A stretch of 64,000 bases of DNA from Flammeovirga sp. EKP202 (GCF_014534745.1 NZ_JACVVP010000004.1:1-64000), one strand, 5' to 3'; shown: positions 53,053 to 62,371, numbered from the stretch's first letter. Notes: generated by a model from the sequence alone, not told the origin. Numbers and translations: made by a program.

Positions 53053-54756
53053 ATGCTTAATAAAAAACTCTTTAGTCGATCAGGGTTACTGGCTTTGGCA
53101 GTACCTATGTTCTTTACATCGTGTGGCCCAGAAATTGGTGAACTTGAAGTACCACCACTAGAAGGTTACAAAATTGGTATCCCTCTAATTAATAGTGATA
53201 GTGAAATTGGCTTTAGAGATCTTCTGTCTGAAGAAGATTTAGAAGATTTACAAACAGATCCCGTAACAGGTGATATATTTTTCGCTTTTGAAGACTCATT
53301 TGATATTGCATCAACCAACGATCTAGTACAAGCTTTTGGTAGTGCTAGTGAAGATGACTTTTTCAGTATCAACTTCCCAAATCCAATCCCAACCGAAATT
53401 CCATTTTTGACACCCATCAGTGTTGGCTTTACAGCAGACGCGACAGGTAACTGTAATGGTGCAAGTTATTGTATTCCGTTGGCCAATGATATTCAAGATG
53501 ATGTTGCAATCTCTTATTTAAGATTTGAAAGAGGAGGCTTACAGGTAGAATACAGAGCAAGCATTGGTGATGTGATCACATTATCGATGACAGGTGTTGA
53601 AACAGCTCAAAATACAAATACGATTACAGTAACTGAAACTGTCAACACCACACAAACTACATTCATTACCTTGCCTTTAAGTAATGTTGCCTTGGACTTG
53701 GTCAATAGTACACCTACCTTATCGATTTCAATTGAAGACGGAGGTGGTAATCCAACAGGTTTTATTTCAGGGATTGAATTGACACCTACAAATACAGCTG
53801 ACCGTGTGAAGTTACTTTTTGGAAGTGCACTTACGGCATCTCTTGATATACCGAATGAAGAAATCGATACTGATTACTTATCAGATATTTTCCCTGAAGA
53901 AGCTCAAATTAATTTTAAATCACCTACGGTACAATTTAGATTTAACAATCCAATTGGAGCAGGAATTAAAATTGATTTAGGAAAGAATGGAGGTATTTAT
54001 GGTGAAAATATTTCTGGAGAGACAGCTCCTTTAAGTTTTAACCTAGATTCAGCTTCAGCAATTGAAGGAAATTCATGTTCTCAAGCTATTGACGTGCAAG
54101 CAGCCACTGACTTTGATCAGATTGAAGTAACCAATGTTTTTGCTTGTCAAACAGCAGAATTATTAAATATCAGACCGATTAAACTTTCTTATGCAGGTGA
54201 AGCAAGTTATGACTTACAACCTGGAGATGAGGTTTTATTTGCAAAAGGAGCGGAAGTAAAAGCTTATTTCAGTGCCACAATACCATTGTATTTAGGGTTT
54301 ACGAATATGGTTTATGAAAGTGGTGCAGATGCAGATTTTGATTTCAACAGTGAAATTGAAGCTATCACTTCTGCCATTTTGAGATCAGAGGTAACCAACG
54401 GTTTGCCAATTGGTGGAACGTTAAAGTTGACAACAAAAGAAAGTGAAAATGGCCGAGTGACTTCAGAGATTTTTATCAATGGAGGTAACAATGAAAATAA
54501 GTTGATTAAAGCGGCTCCGACTACAACTGAAGGTATTGTCACTGGATCTTCTACAAATTACCTTGAAACCAATCTAAGTGAGGATCAAGTAAGAGCGATT
54601 TTAAATGCAGGTTACGTAGATATTTCTTTTGAATTATCTGCAGATGCAGATTCTACAACGGACACACCAGACCCTGTTCAAATTACTACTGAACAAACAA
54701 TGAGGTTTGAGATGGGTATTTTACTTGAAGGTACCATTAATTTCGAATCTGAATAA
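53053..54756 (+). CDS. Large hypothetical lipoprotein, partner of a DUF5723 protein
   Basis: The 567-residue protein starts MLNKKLFSRSGLLALAVPMF, with lipobox FTSC at about 25. The body is beta-rich and acidic, with repeated strands and little helix. A TTG six bases upstream is in frame but is not preferred. It is followed after 27 bases by an outer-membrane DUF5723 protein in the same direction. The two-gene layout suggests a surface lipoprotein and barrel pair; the function is unknown. Confidence 0.7.
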   Translation: MLNKKLFSRSGLLALAVPMFFTSCGPEIGELEVPPLEGYKIGIPLINSDSEIGFRDLLSEEDLEDLQTDPVTGDIFFAFEDSFDIASTNDLVQAFGSASEDDFFSINFPNPIPTEIPFLTPISVGFTADATGNCNGASYCIPLANDIQDDVAISYLRFERGGLQVEYRASIGDVITLSMTGVETAQNTNTITVTETVNTTQTTFITLPLSNVALDLVNSTPTLSISIEDGGGNPTGFISGIELTPTNTADRVKLLFGSALTASLDIPNEEIDTDYLSDIFPEEAQINFKSPTVQFRFNNPIGAGIKIDLGKNGGIYGENISGETAPLSFNLDSASAIEGNSCSQAIDVQAATDFDQIEVTNVFACQTAELLNIRPIKLSYAGEASYDLQPGDEVLFAKGAEVKAYFSATIPLYLGFTNMVYESGADADFDFNSEIEAITSAILRSEVTNGLPIGGTLKLTTKESENGRVTSEIFINGGNNENKLIKAAPTTTEGIVTGSSTNYLETNLSEDQVRAILNAGYVDISFELSADADSTTDTPDPVQITTEQTMRFEMGILLEGTINFESE

Positions 54757-54783
54757 TCCTCTTTTAATCTTAAGCAAGATCCA

Positions 54784-56175
54784 ATGAAAAATTTAAAATA
54801 TATATTCTTTAGTCTATTTACATTTATCCTTGCTTCTCAGGCAAGTGCACAGCAGGTAAATACATTATATTTTATGAATAGTGTGGCACAGTCCACAAAA
54901 TATAATCCAGCCAAACAGACAGAGGCAAAGTTTACTTTTGCATTTCCTGTTACCAACTCATCACTACACGTCTTTAATCAGTTTAACTTCAATGATGTGT
55001 ATACAACAGAAAATGGTGTTGACCAGCTGGATTATGAAGGGTTCTTAAACAAATTAGAACCTAATAATTCTCAACTGAGTTCAGTATCTTCTGAAGTATT
55101 TGGTGCTTATTATCAAAAATATAAGTGGGGTGTCCATTTAAGTGTTAATTACCAGGCTCTGGAGCACTTAACATATACAAAATCACTTTTTAATACTTTA
55201 CTTAAAGGTCCTGGTCAAGAATTGGGAGTAAGACAAGATTTGAGTTCGGTAGCCAACGTGTATGGTTTTTATGATATAAGTCTTGGAGGTAACTATAGAA
55301 TCAATGATAAACTTGTTTTAGGTGCTACTTTGAAAGTTTTATTTGGAACACATCAATTGAATGCTAAAGTAAATGGTTACGCTCTTCAAGATGACAATAC
55401 GGCAATGGATTTTAGCCTTGGTGGAAATATTGAATTGAGATCAAGAGGTTTGGGAGAAGTTGTGAATGAAGAGGGAGATTTTGAAGTAGATCTTGATGAT
55501 AATGAATTAACGAAATCACTGACTTCGATGTCGAATACAGGTTTTGCGGTTGATTTAGGTGCTGTGTATCAATTCAATGATGAGTTGACTTTTGAGGCGT
55601 CTGTAAGAAACTTAGGATTTATCAAATGGTCTGATGATGCAAGTAACTATGTAGCTCCTTTAGAAAATATCGTATACACGGGTGCAGATATGAAAGCCTT
55701 ATTAGATGGAAATATAGACGACGCATTCCCTTCGATTTCGGATTCTATTGTTTTCAAAAATACAGATACTTTATCCGTAGAAAGTACTTCTACATTGCCA
55801 ACAGTAATCAATTTAGCTTCTACTTATGAGTTTTGGGAACGTGCAACAGCAGGTGTTTTATTCTCTCAGATGTTTTATGAAGGAGAGTACTACCCATCAC
55901 TTACTTTATCAGTAGACAAACAGTTTGGTAAATACTTTGGGTTAGGATTAAGTTATACGGCCAATAAATCAAGTGCTGCAAACGTTGGTGCATTGGTATC
56001 GTTCGGTTTCCCAGGTTTCCAATTGTATGTAGTGTCTGACAATCTTTTAACTGCAGGATTTAATTGGGATCAAGCAAAAACAGCCAATGTTAGATTTGGT
56101 TTGAATTTGCCTTTCGGTGAGGTGGATAAAGGAGATAAAATTCCTAATAGTTTGAAGAGAAGATTGAGAAACTAA
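54784..56175 (+). CDS. DUF5723-family outer-membrane beta-barrel protein
   Basis: The 463-residue protein has a signal peptide (MKNLKYIFFSLFTFILASQA, cleaved near ASA/Q) and then FMNSVAQSTKYNPAKQTEAK, the family's typical start. Alternating amphipathic strands follow: LSVNYQALEHLTY, YDISLGGNYRINDKLVLGAT, VDLGAVYQFNDELTFEASVR and FGLGLSYTANKSSAANVG. It is probably a barrel in the outer membrane, distantly like PorV/FadL-type proteins. Its role is unknown; coupling to the preceding lipoprotein is likely. Confidence 0.78.
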   Translation: MKNLKYIFFSLFTFILASQASAQQVNTLYFMNSVAQSTKYNPAKQTEAKFTFAFPVTNSSLHVFNQFNFNDVYTTENGVDQLDYEGFLNKLEPNNSQLSSVSSEVFGAYYQKYKWGVHLSVNYQALEHLTYTKSLFNTLLKGPGQELGVRQDLSSVANVYGFYDISLGGNYRINDKLVLGATLKVLFGTHQLNAKVNGYALQDDNTAMDFSLGGNIELRSRGLGEVVNEEGDFEVDLDDNELTKSLTSMSNTGFAVDLGAVYQFNDELTFEASVRNLGFIKWSDDASNYVAPLENIVYTGADMKALLDGNIDDAFPSISDSIVFKNTDTLSVESTSTLPTVINLASTYEFWERATAGVLFSQMFYEGEYYPSLTLSVDKQFGKYFGLGLSYTANKSSAANVGALVSFGFPGFQLYVVSDNLLTAGFNWDQAKTANVRFGLNLPFGEVDKGDKIPNSLKRRLRN

Positions 56176-56205
56176 TTCAGTTTTTGTACAAGCTTAATAT
56201 AAAAG

Positions 56206-56240
56206 AAGGCCAAGTAGTTTTGAATTACTTGGCCTTTTTA
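56206..56240. terminator. Bidirectional terminator
   Basis: The perfect 11-bp stem AAGGCCAAGTA/TACTTGGCCTT (56206-56216 with 56226-56236) lies between the convergent DUF5723 and aminotransferase genes, with a T-run on the right and A-rich sequence on the left. Confidence 0.92.
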
Positions 56241-56275
56241 TGTTGATGGAATTACTCAAAAAAGAATAATTTCAA

Positions 56276-57574
56276 TTATTGACAATATTCGATCACTGCC
56301 TCTCTTATGTGTGTGAAAGTTTCATGTAATAGCTCTTCATTTTCTTCAAGTAATGTTACTCGGAAACCTTGAAGATCTGAACAGAAAGATGAAATAGGTA
56401 CCACACAGACCCCTTTCGCAGCCAATAAATTGTAAACAAATCGTTTATCATGTGGCATTTCTTCAGCAGTCCATTCGTTCAACATTTGTTGGATTTCAGG
56501 ATTATCTACTTTCAGTGATTGTCCCTCTTTTAAAACACCATCCTTAAAAATGATAGTATTATAGAATGCTCCATAAGTTTTGTTGAATGTCAACTGAGGA
56601 AGGTCGCCTAATAATTCAGCAATGATTTCAGCCCTTCTTCCAATCGCATTATTGGCAGCATCTCTATAGGGTTGATAACGCTCATCTTGCATAATTCTAG
56701 GAATAGCCATTTGAGGTAATTTTGTCGAACAAACCTCAATCATCTTCGCATTATCTAAAGTCTGACAAAGACCATCGAATTGTTGATCTTTCTCTCTGTT
56801 GTAGTATTCCATCCAACCACAACGAGAACCAGGCCATGGGAATTCTTTTGAAATCCCTTTTAAGGCAATCCCTGGTACGTCTCCAATGTACTCTGCGAGT
56901 TGATGTGCTTTTGCCCCATTGTAAGTGACATTTGAATAGATTTCATCAGAAATCAAAATCAAATTAAACTCCTTGGCAATGGCTACAAATTGTTCCAAAA
57001 TCTCCATAGGGTACACCATTCCTGTAGGGTTATCAGGATTGATGATCAAAATACCAACAATATTCGGATTGTATTTTACTTGTAAATACAAGTCCTCCAT
57101 ATCAGGGTACCAGTGATTTTCTGGATCTAATTTGTAAGTTAATGGTGTCGTATTGGCGTGGGCGGCTTCGGCGGAAGAGTGAGTAGAGTAAGCAGGTGAG
57201 GGTCCAATGATTCTTGATGTGGGTAACAAGAATTGGTATAACTTTGAGATCGCATCTCCAAGTCCATTGAAAAATAAAATGTCATTGGCATCAATTTTAG
57301 CCCCTTGAAGAGCATTGGTGCGTTCAGCTAGAAACTCTCTTGTTTCTAAAACTCCTTTGGAATGACAATAACCAAAAGTATCATTTTCGTCCAACAATCC
57401 ACTGATGATGTCTTTCATCCATGTTGGCATTTCGGCATTTTTCTGAATAGGGTCACCGATATTTTCCCAATAGATTTTCTGACCTAGTTTTCTTAAACTA
57501 TCCGCTTTTTTTACAATACCACGGATTTCATAACTAAGTTCATTTGCTCCTTCTCTTAAAAGTTTCTGTCTCAT
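56276..57574 (-). CDS. PLP-dependent aminotransferase, class I/II (AlaA-like)
   Basis: The 432-residue fold-type I enzyme has GDPIQKNAEMP near the N-terminus, NPDNPTGMVYP (cofactor ring contact), ISDEIYSNVTYNG (Asp that pairs with the PLP nitrogen) and KGISKEFPWPGSRCGW with the Schiff-base Lys. It most resembles the alanine/glutamate-type aminotransferases of the phylum, but the substrate is uncertain. The upstream region has a dense set of palindromes (57674-57750), so regulation by a DNA-binding protein is plausible. Confidence 0.85.
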   Translation of the reverse strand: MRQKLLREGANELSYEIRGIVKKADSLRKLGQKIYWENIGDPIQKNAEMPTWMKDIISGLLDENDTFGYCHSKGVLETREFLAERTNALQGAKIDANDILFFNGLGDAISKLYQFLLPTSRIIGPSPAYSTHSSAEAAHANTTPLTYKLDPENHWYPDMEDLYLQVKYNPNIVGILIINPDNPTGMVYPMEILEQFVAIAKEFNLILISDEIYSNVTYNGAKAHQLAEYIGDVPGIALKGISKEFPWPGSRCGWMEYYNREKDQQFDGLCQTLDNAKMIEVCSTKLPQMAIPRIMQDERYQPYRDAANNAIGRRAEIIAELLGDLPQLTFNKTYGAFYNTIIFKDGVLKEGQSLKVDNPEIQQMLNEWTAEEMPHDKRFVYNLLAAKGVCVVPISSFCSDLQGFRVTLLEENEELLHETFTHIREAVIEYCQ

Positions 57575-57673
57575 CTTCCGTTTTTTTTAGCAATTACCCG
57601 CCAAAGTAATTACTCAAGCATTTTATCATGCTTCCATTAAAAATTTAAGCCTATTCTAAATGAACTCACAGCA

Positions 57674-57750
57674 CACAATTGTGAATAACATTTAGAATGT
57701 TAATCTCAAAATTGCTTGTTCATTATGAGAATATCAATATTCTTAACAAG
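57674..57750. promoter_or_regulatory. Palindrome cluster upstream of the aminotransferase gene
   Basis: Three perfect inverted repeats lie in a row. CACAATTGTG is at 57674-57683 and AACATT/AATGTT at 57687-57701. CTTGTT/AACAAG (57715-57750) encloses GAATAT/ATATTC (57729-57742). The stretch is about 100-175 bases upstream of the minus-strand start. The short perfect palindromes look like operator half-site pairs. There is no gene between 57575 and 57953. Confidence 0.4.
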
Positions 57751-57823
57751 ATATTGCTATAATTTTATGAATTAGTTGAATAACTTGTAACTTTATAAGG
57801 ATATCAACTTGGATAAAAGAAAA

Positions 57824-57867
57824 ACAGCGACTTATTCACATTAAATGAATAAGTCGCTGTTTTTTTA
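57824..57867. terminator. Terminator between gldA and the aminotransferase gene
   Basis: The perfect 14-bp stem ACAGCGACTTATTC/GAATAAGTCGCTGT (57824-57837 with 57847-57860) has a T-run on the right and an A-run on the left. Confidence 0.93.
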
Positions 57868-57886
57868 TAATGTAAAGATTACTATT

Positions 57887-57955
57887 AAAATCAAAAAAGA
57901 CGATATATATGCTTATTTAGGTTTTTTATTTATTAATATCATCTTTTTTGATTTT
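57887..57955 (-). other. Long hairpin at the 3' end of gldA
   Basis: AAAATCAAAAAAGA (57887-57900) pairs with TCTTTTTTGATTTT (57942-57955), and GATAT (57902-57906) with ATATC (57936-57940). On the gldA transcript the joining position is a G-U pair, giving a stem of about 20 pairs. The stem covers the gldA stop codon. Confidence 0.6.
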
Positions 57956-58865
57956 ATTTCTGAGCTAATTTTGTGAATATCTCTTCCATAGATTGAATTT
58001 GCGTATTCATTTCTATGATGGCTTGTTGATATTCGGCTGTTTTTCTGAAAATATCGCCTCTCAAATCCATTTCGTTGGGGTAATAGATCAAAACTTGTTG
58101 ATTATTCAACATTTCAATCTTTTCAACACCTTCTACACTTTCTAGGAATTGAGCATCAGTAGGATTTTCGAATGTGACATTCAAAATAGTTTTAGAGCCT
58201 AAATGTCTTAAATTGTTGACATGATCGTTGGCTACAATATCTCCTTTTCTGATAATAACGACTTTGTCACACAAAATTTGAACTTCCTGCATGATATGAG
58301 TAGACAGCATCACTGTTTTATCCTGACTCACCTTTTTTATTAAAGCTCTGATATCTTCTAATTGAATTGGATCAAGTCCAGTGGTTGGTTCATCTAAGAT
58401 CAATACCTCAGGATCATGAATAAGTGCCTGTGCAAGCCCAACTCTCTGACGGTAACCTTTTGAAAGTGCTCCAATTTTTTTCTTTCTTTCTTGCGTGAGC
58501 CCCGTCAGCTCAATCATTTCTTCAATTTTACTTTTTTTCTTTTGTCCTTTTAACTTGTAGATAGAAGCACAGAAATCAAGGTACTCACGAACATACATAT
58601 CTAGATACAAAGGGTTATGTTCTGGTAAGTAACCCACTTTTTTTCGAACTTCGATAGGATCATTGACTACATCATAGCCACATACGTTGATAGTGCCTTC
58701 TGTGGGGGGAATGTAACAGGTGGCAATTTTCATGGTGGTTGATTTTCCAGCACCATTTGGTCCCAAAAAGCCTAATATTTCTCCTGGTTTAGCTTCAAAA
58801 GAAATGTTATTTACAGCTTTTTGTTCTCCATATATTTTAGTTAAATTTTTTACTTTAATGCTCAT
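57954..58865 (-). CDS. gldA: GldA-type gliding-motility ABC transporter ATPase
   Basis: The 303-residue ATPase has Walker A GPNGAGKST (35-43), the signature LSKGYRQRVGLAQAL and Walker B VLILDEPTTGLDP, followed by the switch STHIMQEV. The N-terminus (MSIKVKNLTKIYGEQKAVNN) and overall length match GldA of gliding Bacteroidota, and the C-terminal ~70 residues are the extra domain of that group. GldA works with the GldF and GldG membrane subunits, which are not in the window. Other drug- or Na-type ATPases share the fold, so the exact name is likely but not certain. Confidence 0.78.
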   Translation of the reverse strand: MSIKVKNLTKIYGEQKAVNNISFEAKPGEILGFLGPNGAGKSTTMKIATCYIPPTEGTINVCGYDVVNDPIEVRKKVGYLPEHNPLYLDMYVREYLDFCASIYKLKGQKKKSKIEEMIELTGLTQERKKKIGALSKGYRQRVGLAQALIHDPEVLILDEPTTGLDPIQLEDIRALIKKVSQDKTVMLSTHIMQEVQILCDKVVIIRKGDIVANDHVNNLRHLGSKTILNVTFENPTDAQFLESVEGVEKIEMLNNQQVLIYYPNEMDLRGDIFRKTAEYQQAIIEMNTQIQSMEEIFTKLAQK

Positions 58866-58918
58866 AGGGCGAAGTTAAAAAAGTGAGACTACCAATTCAA
58901 AAATAATGTACTCCTACC

Positions 58919-60454
58919 TCATTTTTTAGGATAGCCTGTAATTTTTTGAATCTTTTTATAAATAGGCTGTAATTGAGGGTACATCTTAAGATATACTTCA
59001 TCATAAAGCTTTTGATAAATCGCTACTTCTTTTTTTTGAGGATAAAATGTTTTTTCAAATCGAGTCATTTCTTGAATTGCAGAAGAAAGAGTGTGTTTTC
59101 CTAATCCAATATAACCCAACATGGCCGCACCGAGTGATGATGTTTCAAAAGTATGTGGGCGGTGTGTGGGAAGGTTGAAAATATCGGCTGTTAGCTGCAT
59201 AGCAACATCACTTTGAGATCCTCCACCAGAAACTCTCAGTTCGGTCATTTTATAGCCTGTTCTCTTTTCTGTTTGTCGAGCACCCTTTTTGAGAGCATAA
59301 GATATTCCTTCTAAGATGGCCTTATAAATATGTGCTTTGGTATGGATATCCCCAAATCCAATGATGCTTCCTTTGGCTTCTCGTCCGGGGTTTTTAATTC
59401 CAGGAGACCAGAAGGGTTGTAATGTCAAGCCCATAGACCCGGCGGGTATTTCTTTGATCATATCTTCAAAAAGTGATTCAGGAGCAACATTCATTTCCTC
59501 AGCGTGTAAAACTTCTTGATGTCCAAATTCTTTTTTAAACCAACTGATCATCCAAAAACCTCTATACACCATGATTTCTGTATTATTACTTCCTTTTATA
59601 GCACTACTGTACGAAGGGAAAAAGGGAATCACTTCTTTGTATTTGGGGATATTTGTAGAGACAGTAGCGGTTGTTCCAAAACTTAAACAGCCAATAGTGG
59701 GCTGATCAGCGCCTGAACCGAGCATTTCACAAGCTTTATCTGAGGCTCCAGCAAATAAAGGAGTTCCCTCAGGAATCCCAATTTCCATTGCAGCCTCTTT
59801 TGTAATCGTTCCAATACATTCTGAAGGGTGGACAAGTTCCGGTAGCTTATCCATTGGGATATTGAATAAATTGTACTTTTGATCATTTGCTTTTGTCCAA
59901 TTATGAGTTTTATGGTCATAAGGAACAAAGCCTACCATATTTCCGGTTGTTTCCTTGTAGAACCCGGTTAGTTTAAAGTGAAAATAGCCGGATAAGAAAA
60001 GGTACTTGTAAGTGTTCTTCCATATTTCAGGTTGATTTTGACGAATCCAATTGGACTCACTTTCCATAATAACATGTTCAATAATGTCATACATCCCAAG
60101 ACCTTTCATCGCTAATTTTAGAAAAGGAGAGGGATAATCTTCAAGTTTGGCCTTTCTTTGATCTAACCAAACAATAGCAGGACGGAGTGGTTTTCCTTCT
60201 TGATCAACATTAATGACCGTACCTCTTTGTGTTGTAATAACAACCCCTTCAATATTGACATCATTTTCTGCTAAAAGTTTTTTGACAGTAGTGCATGTAT
60301 TTTCCCAATAATAATCGGGATCTTGTTCAGCCCACCCTGGTTGAGGGGAGTGGTAAGGAGTAATAGGAGTTTTTTGAAGAGCGATAATATTCCCCTTCTC
60401 ATCAATTAAAGAAGCTCTTATGGATTGTGTTCCTGCGTCGATGGATAGTATCAT
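58919..60454 (-). CDS. FGGY-family carbohydrate kinase
   Basis: The 511-residue kinase opens MILSIDAGTQSIRASLIDEK (phosphate loop 1) and has TPYHSPQPGWAEQDPDYYWE, VWLDQRKA, FAGASDKACEMLGSGA with the catalytic Asp, and the C-terminal LRVSGGGSQSDVAMQL and FETSSLGAAMLG. The substrate class is uncertain: xylulokinase- and glycerol-kinase-like members share these. It ends 53 bases before gldA on the same strand and is divergent from the small Sm-like gene. Confidence 0.85.
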   Translation of the reverse strand: MILSIDAGTQSIRASLIDEKGNIIALQKTPITPYHSPQPGWAEQDPDYYWENTCTTVKKLLAENDVNIEGVVITTQRGTVINVDQEGKPLRPAIVWLDQRKAKLEDYPSPFLKLAMKGLGMYDIIEHVIMESESNWIRQNQPEIWKNTYKYLFLSGYFHFKLTGFYKETTGNMVGFVPYDHKTHNWTKANDQKYNLFNIPMDKLPELVHPSECIGTITKEAAMEIGIPEGTPLFAGASDKACEMLGSGADQPTIGCLSFGTTATVSTNIPKYKEVIPFFPSYSSAIKGSNNTEIMVYRGFWMISWFKKEFGHQEVLHAEEMNVAPESLFEDMIKEIPAGSMGLTLQPFWSPGIKNPGREAKGSIIGFGDIHTKAHIYKAILEGISYALKKGARQTEKRTGYKMTELRVSGGGSQSDVAMQLTADIFNLPTHRPHTFETSSLGAAMLGYIGLGKHTLSSAIQEMTRFEKTFYPQKKEVAIYQKLYDEVYLKMYPQLQPIYKKIQKITGYPKK

Positions 60455-60514
60455 GATGTTAGTTTTGTTCTGTATTGATGCTTATATTTCGGAAAAAAGT
60501 AATGATACTATAAA

Positions 60515-60742
60515 ATGAGAAAAGGTACAAAAAGATATTATGGTCAAATGATTACTTCAAATAAAGAATCGTTTGTGGGAAAAGAGTTAGATGTAATCAT
60601 GAAAAATGGACAAAGCTATCATGGTGTCATTAAAAACGTCAATGAGACCGGATTTCAGATGAAAGATGGCTTAGATGGAAAACACGAATTATTGTTTGCT
60701 AACATTGATGAAGTGTTAGAAGTAATTCCTGCAAAATATTAA
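60515..60742 (+). CDS. Small Sm-like-fold protein
   Basis: The 75-residue basic protein starts MRKGTKRYYGQMITSNKESF. Its core, GKELDVIMKNGQSYHGVI, KNVNETGFQMKDG and HELLFANIDEVLEVI, has the strand pattern of an Sm/SH3-like barrel. G-x-V-x-x-x-x-G recalls Sm motif 1 and the final I-x-E-V-L-E-V recalls Sm motif 2. It could bind RNA, as Hfq and RimP-type domains do, but this is only pattern resemblance. It lies 60 bases from the divergent FGGY kinase. A second start at residue 12 is possible. Confidence 0.6.
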   Translation: MRKGTKRYYGQMITSNKESFVGKELDVIMKNGQSYHGVIKNVNETGFQMKDGLDGKHELLFANIDEVLEVIPAKY

Positions 60743-60826
60743 TTGAATAATCATCTCATTCTACTTCTTAAAAATAACATTAGTTGTTCATAGATAGGGC
60801 TTTATCAAAAAAAATCCCTAAATTTT

Positions 60827-60875
60827 ATAGTCGTTACGCTCTCGTGCATTTGAGAAGTAACGACTATATTCTTTT
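60827..60875 (+). terminator. Hairpin between the Sm-like gene and the glutamate decarboxylase gene
   Basis: The perfect 11-bp stem ATAGTCGTTAC/GTAACGACTAT (60827-60837 with 60857-60867) with an inner CTC/GAG is followed by ATTCTTTT. It ends about 45 bases before the decarboxylase start and may be a terminator or an attenuator. Confidence 0.65.
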
Positions 60876-60916
60876 AAAAACTATTCTATTTCTTTATATC
60901 TAAATGATATTTCGCA

Positions 60917-62296
60917 ATGCTGAAAAAAAACAAGAAAATTAGCGACCCACACGCCCTTCACAATGCTGTCAAATCAATCAGAAACCAAGTTCAAGTTCCA
61001 AAGTATTCTTTACCGGAGGAACAGATGGAATCCGCTCAGGCGTATAATATCATTCATAATGAATTGATGCTGGATGGGAATGCTAGACTTAATATGGCTA
61101 CTTTCGTTACGACATGGATGGAACCGGAGGCTGAAAAATTAATGGCTGAGACGTTCGATAAAAACATGATTGATAAAGATGAGTACCCTCAAACGGCAGA
61201 GATTGAGGAGCGTTGTATCAATATAGTTTCAAAGTTATTTCACGCGCCAGACACCGGAAATGCAGTAGGTTCTTCAGCGATAGGTTCTAGTGAAGCAGTC
61301 ATGTTGGCTGGAATGGCTTTTAAGAAAAAGTGGAAAGAGAGAAGAGAAAAAGCGGGACTGTCTACCGATAAACCTAATCTTGTGTTAGGTACGAATGTAC
61401 AGGTAGTGTGGGAGAAATTTTGCCGTTATTGGGACGTAGAACCTAAATACATTCCGATGAGAAAAGGAAAGTATGTCATTACAGCCGATGAAGTGATAAA
61501 TACAATAGATGAAAACACTATAGGTGTAGTCGCAATTTTAGGAACAACATTTACAGGAGAATTTGAACCAATTGAAGAAATTCATGATGCATTGGTTGAG
61601 AATAATACAAAGACGGGTTGGGAAACACCATTGCATGTTGATGCGGCAAGTGGTGGTTTTGTTGCACCATTTATTCATCCTGGATTAAAATGGGATTTTA
61701 GATTGCCACTTGTGAAGTCTATCAATGTTTCTGGGCATAAATATGGTTTAGTATACCCTGGAATTGGTTGGGTCGTTTGGAGAGATGTATCAGATTTACC
61801 AAAAGACCTTGTTTTCCATGTGAATTATCTAGGGGGAGATATGCCGACATTTACCTTGAACTTTTCACGACCAGGAAACCAAGTCATCGGCCAATATTAT
61901 AATTTTATTCGACTGGGAAAACAAGGTTATCGTCAGATCATGAAGGATCTCCAATTTATAGCCATGAAAATTTCATCCGAAGTTGAAAAGTTAGGCTATT
62001 TTGAGTTGTTGAGTGATGGAAGTACAATTCCAGTTTTTGCCTTTAGTGTGAAAGATGGATTAAACTTCTCAGTCTATGATATTTCAAGTAAATTAAGAGA
62101 GAGGGGGTGGTTGGTTCCGGCGTATACGATGCCAGCCGATACAGAAGATGTAGCTGTATTGAGAGTTGTTGTTAGAGAAGGCTTTAATAGTGATATGGCC
62201 ACCATGTTGATCCATGATATTCAAAAAGCAGCAGAACACTTTATTGCAAGGGGAGATCGAGAAATGAGGACATCGGGTTCTAGTTTTGCTCATTAA
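60917..62296 (+). CDS. gad: Glutamate decarboxylase (PLP-dependent)
   Basis: The 459-residue group II decarboxylase has ARLNMATFVTTWMEPEA near the N-terminus, TGNAVGSSAIGSSEAVMLAG (phosphate cup), HVDAASGGFVAPF (Asp that binds PLP) and the Schiff-base Lys in NVSGHKYGLVYPGIGW (~275). It converts glutamate to GABA, consuming a proton, often for acid resistance. No antiporter gene (gadC) is adjacent. The next gene encodes a membrane protein of unknown function, behind a terminator. Confidence 0.92.
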   Translation: MLKKNKKISDPHALHNAVKSIRNQVQVPKYSLPEEQMESAQAYNIIHNELMLDGNARLNMATFVTTWMEPEAEKLMAETFDKNMIDKDEYPQTAEIEERCINIVSKLFHAPDTGNAVGSSAIGSSEAVMLAGMAFKKKWKERREKAGLSTDKPNLVLGTNVQVVWEKFCRYWDVEPKYIPMRKGKYVITADEVINTIDENTIGVVAILGTTFTGEFEPIEEIHDALVENNTKTGWETPLHVDAASGGFVAPFIHPGLKWDFRLPLVKSINVSGHKYGLVYPGIGWVVWRDVSDLPKDLVFHVNYLGGDMPTFTLNFSRPGNQVIGQYYNFIRLGKQGYRQIMKDLQFIAMKISSEVEKLGYFELLSDGSTIPVFAFSVKDGLNFSVYDISSKLRERGWLVPAYTMPADTEDVAVLRVVVREGFNSDMATMLIHDIQKAAEHFIARGDREMRTSGSSFAH

Positions 62297-62304
62297 TTAT
62301 ACTG

Positions 62305-62341
62305 AAAGCTCAGTTCTCAAATAAAGCTGAGCTTTCTTTTT
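62305..62341 (+). terminator. Terminator of the glutamate decarboxylase gene
   Basis: The stem AAAGCTCAG/CTGAGCTTT (62305-62313 with 62327-62335) is followed by CTTTTT. Confidence 0.88.
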
Positions 62342-62371
62342 CCATTACAATATCCCTTTAAAACTTATATT

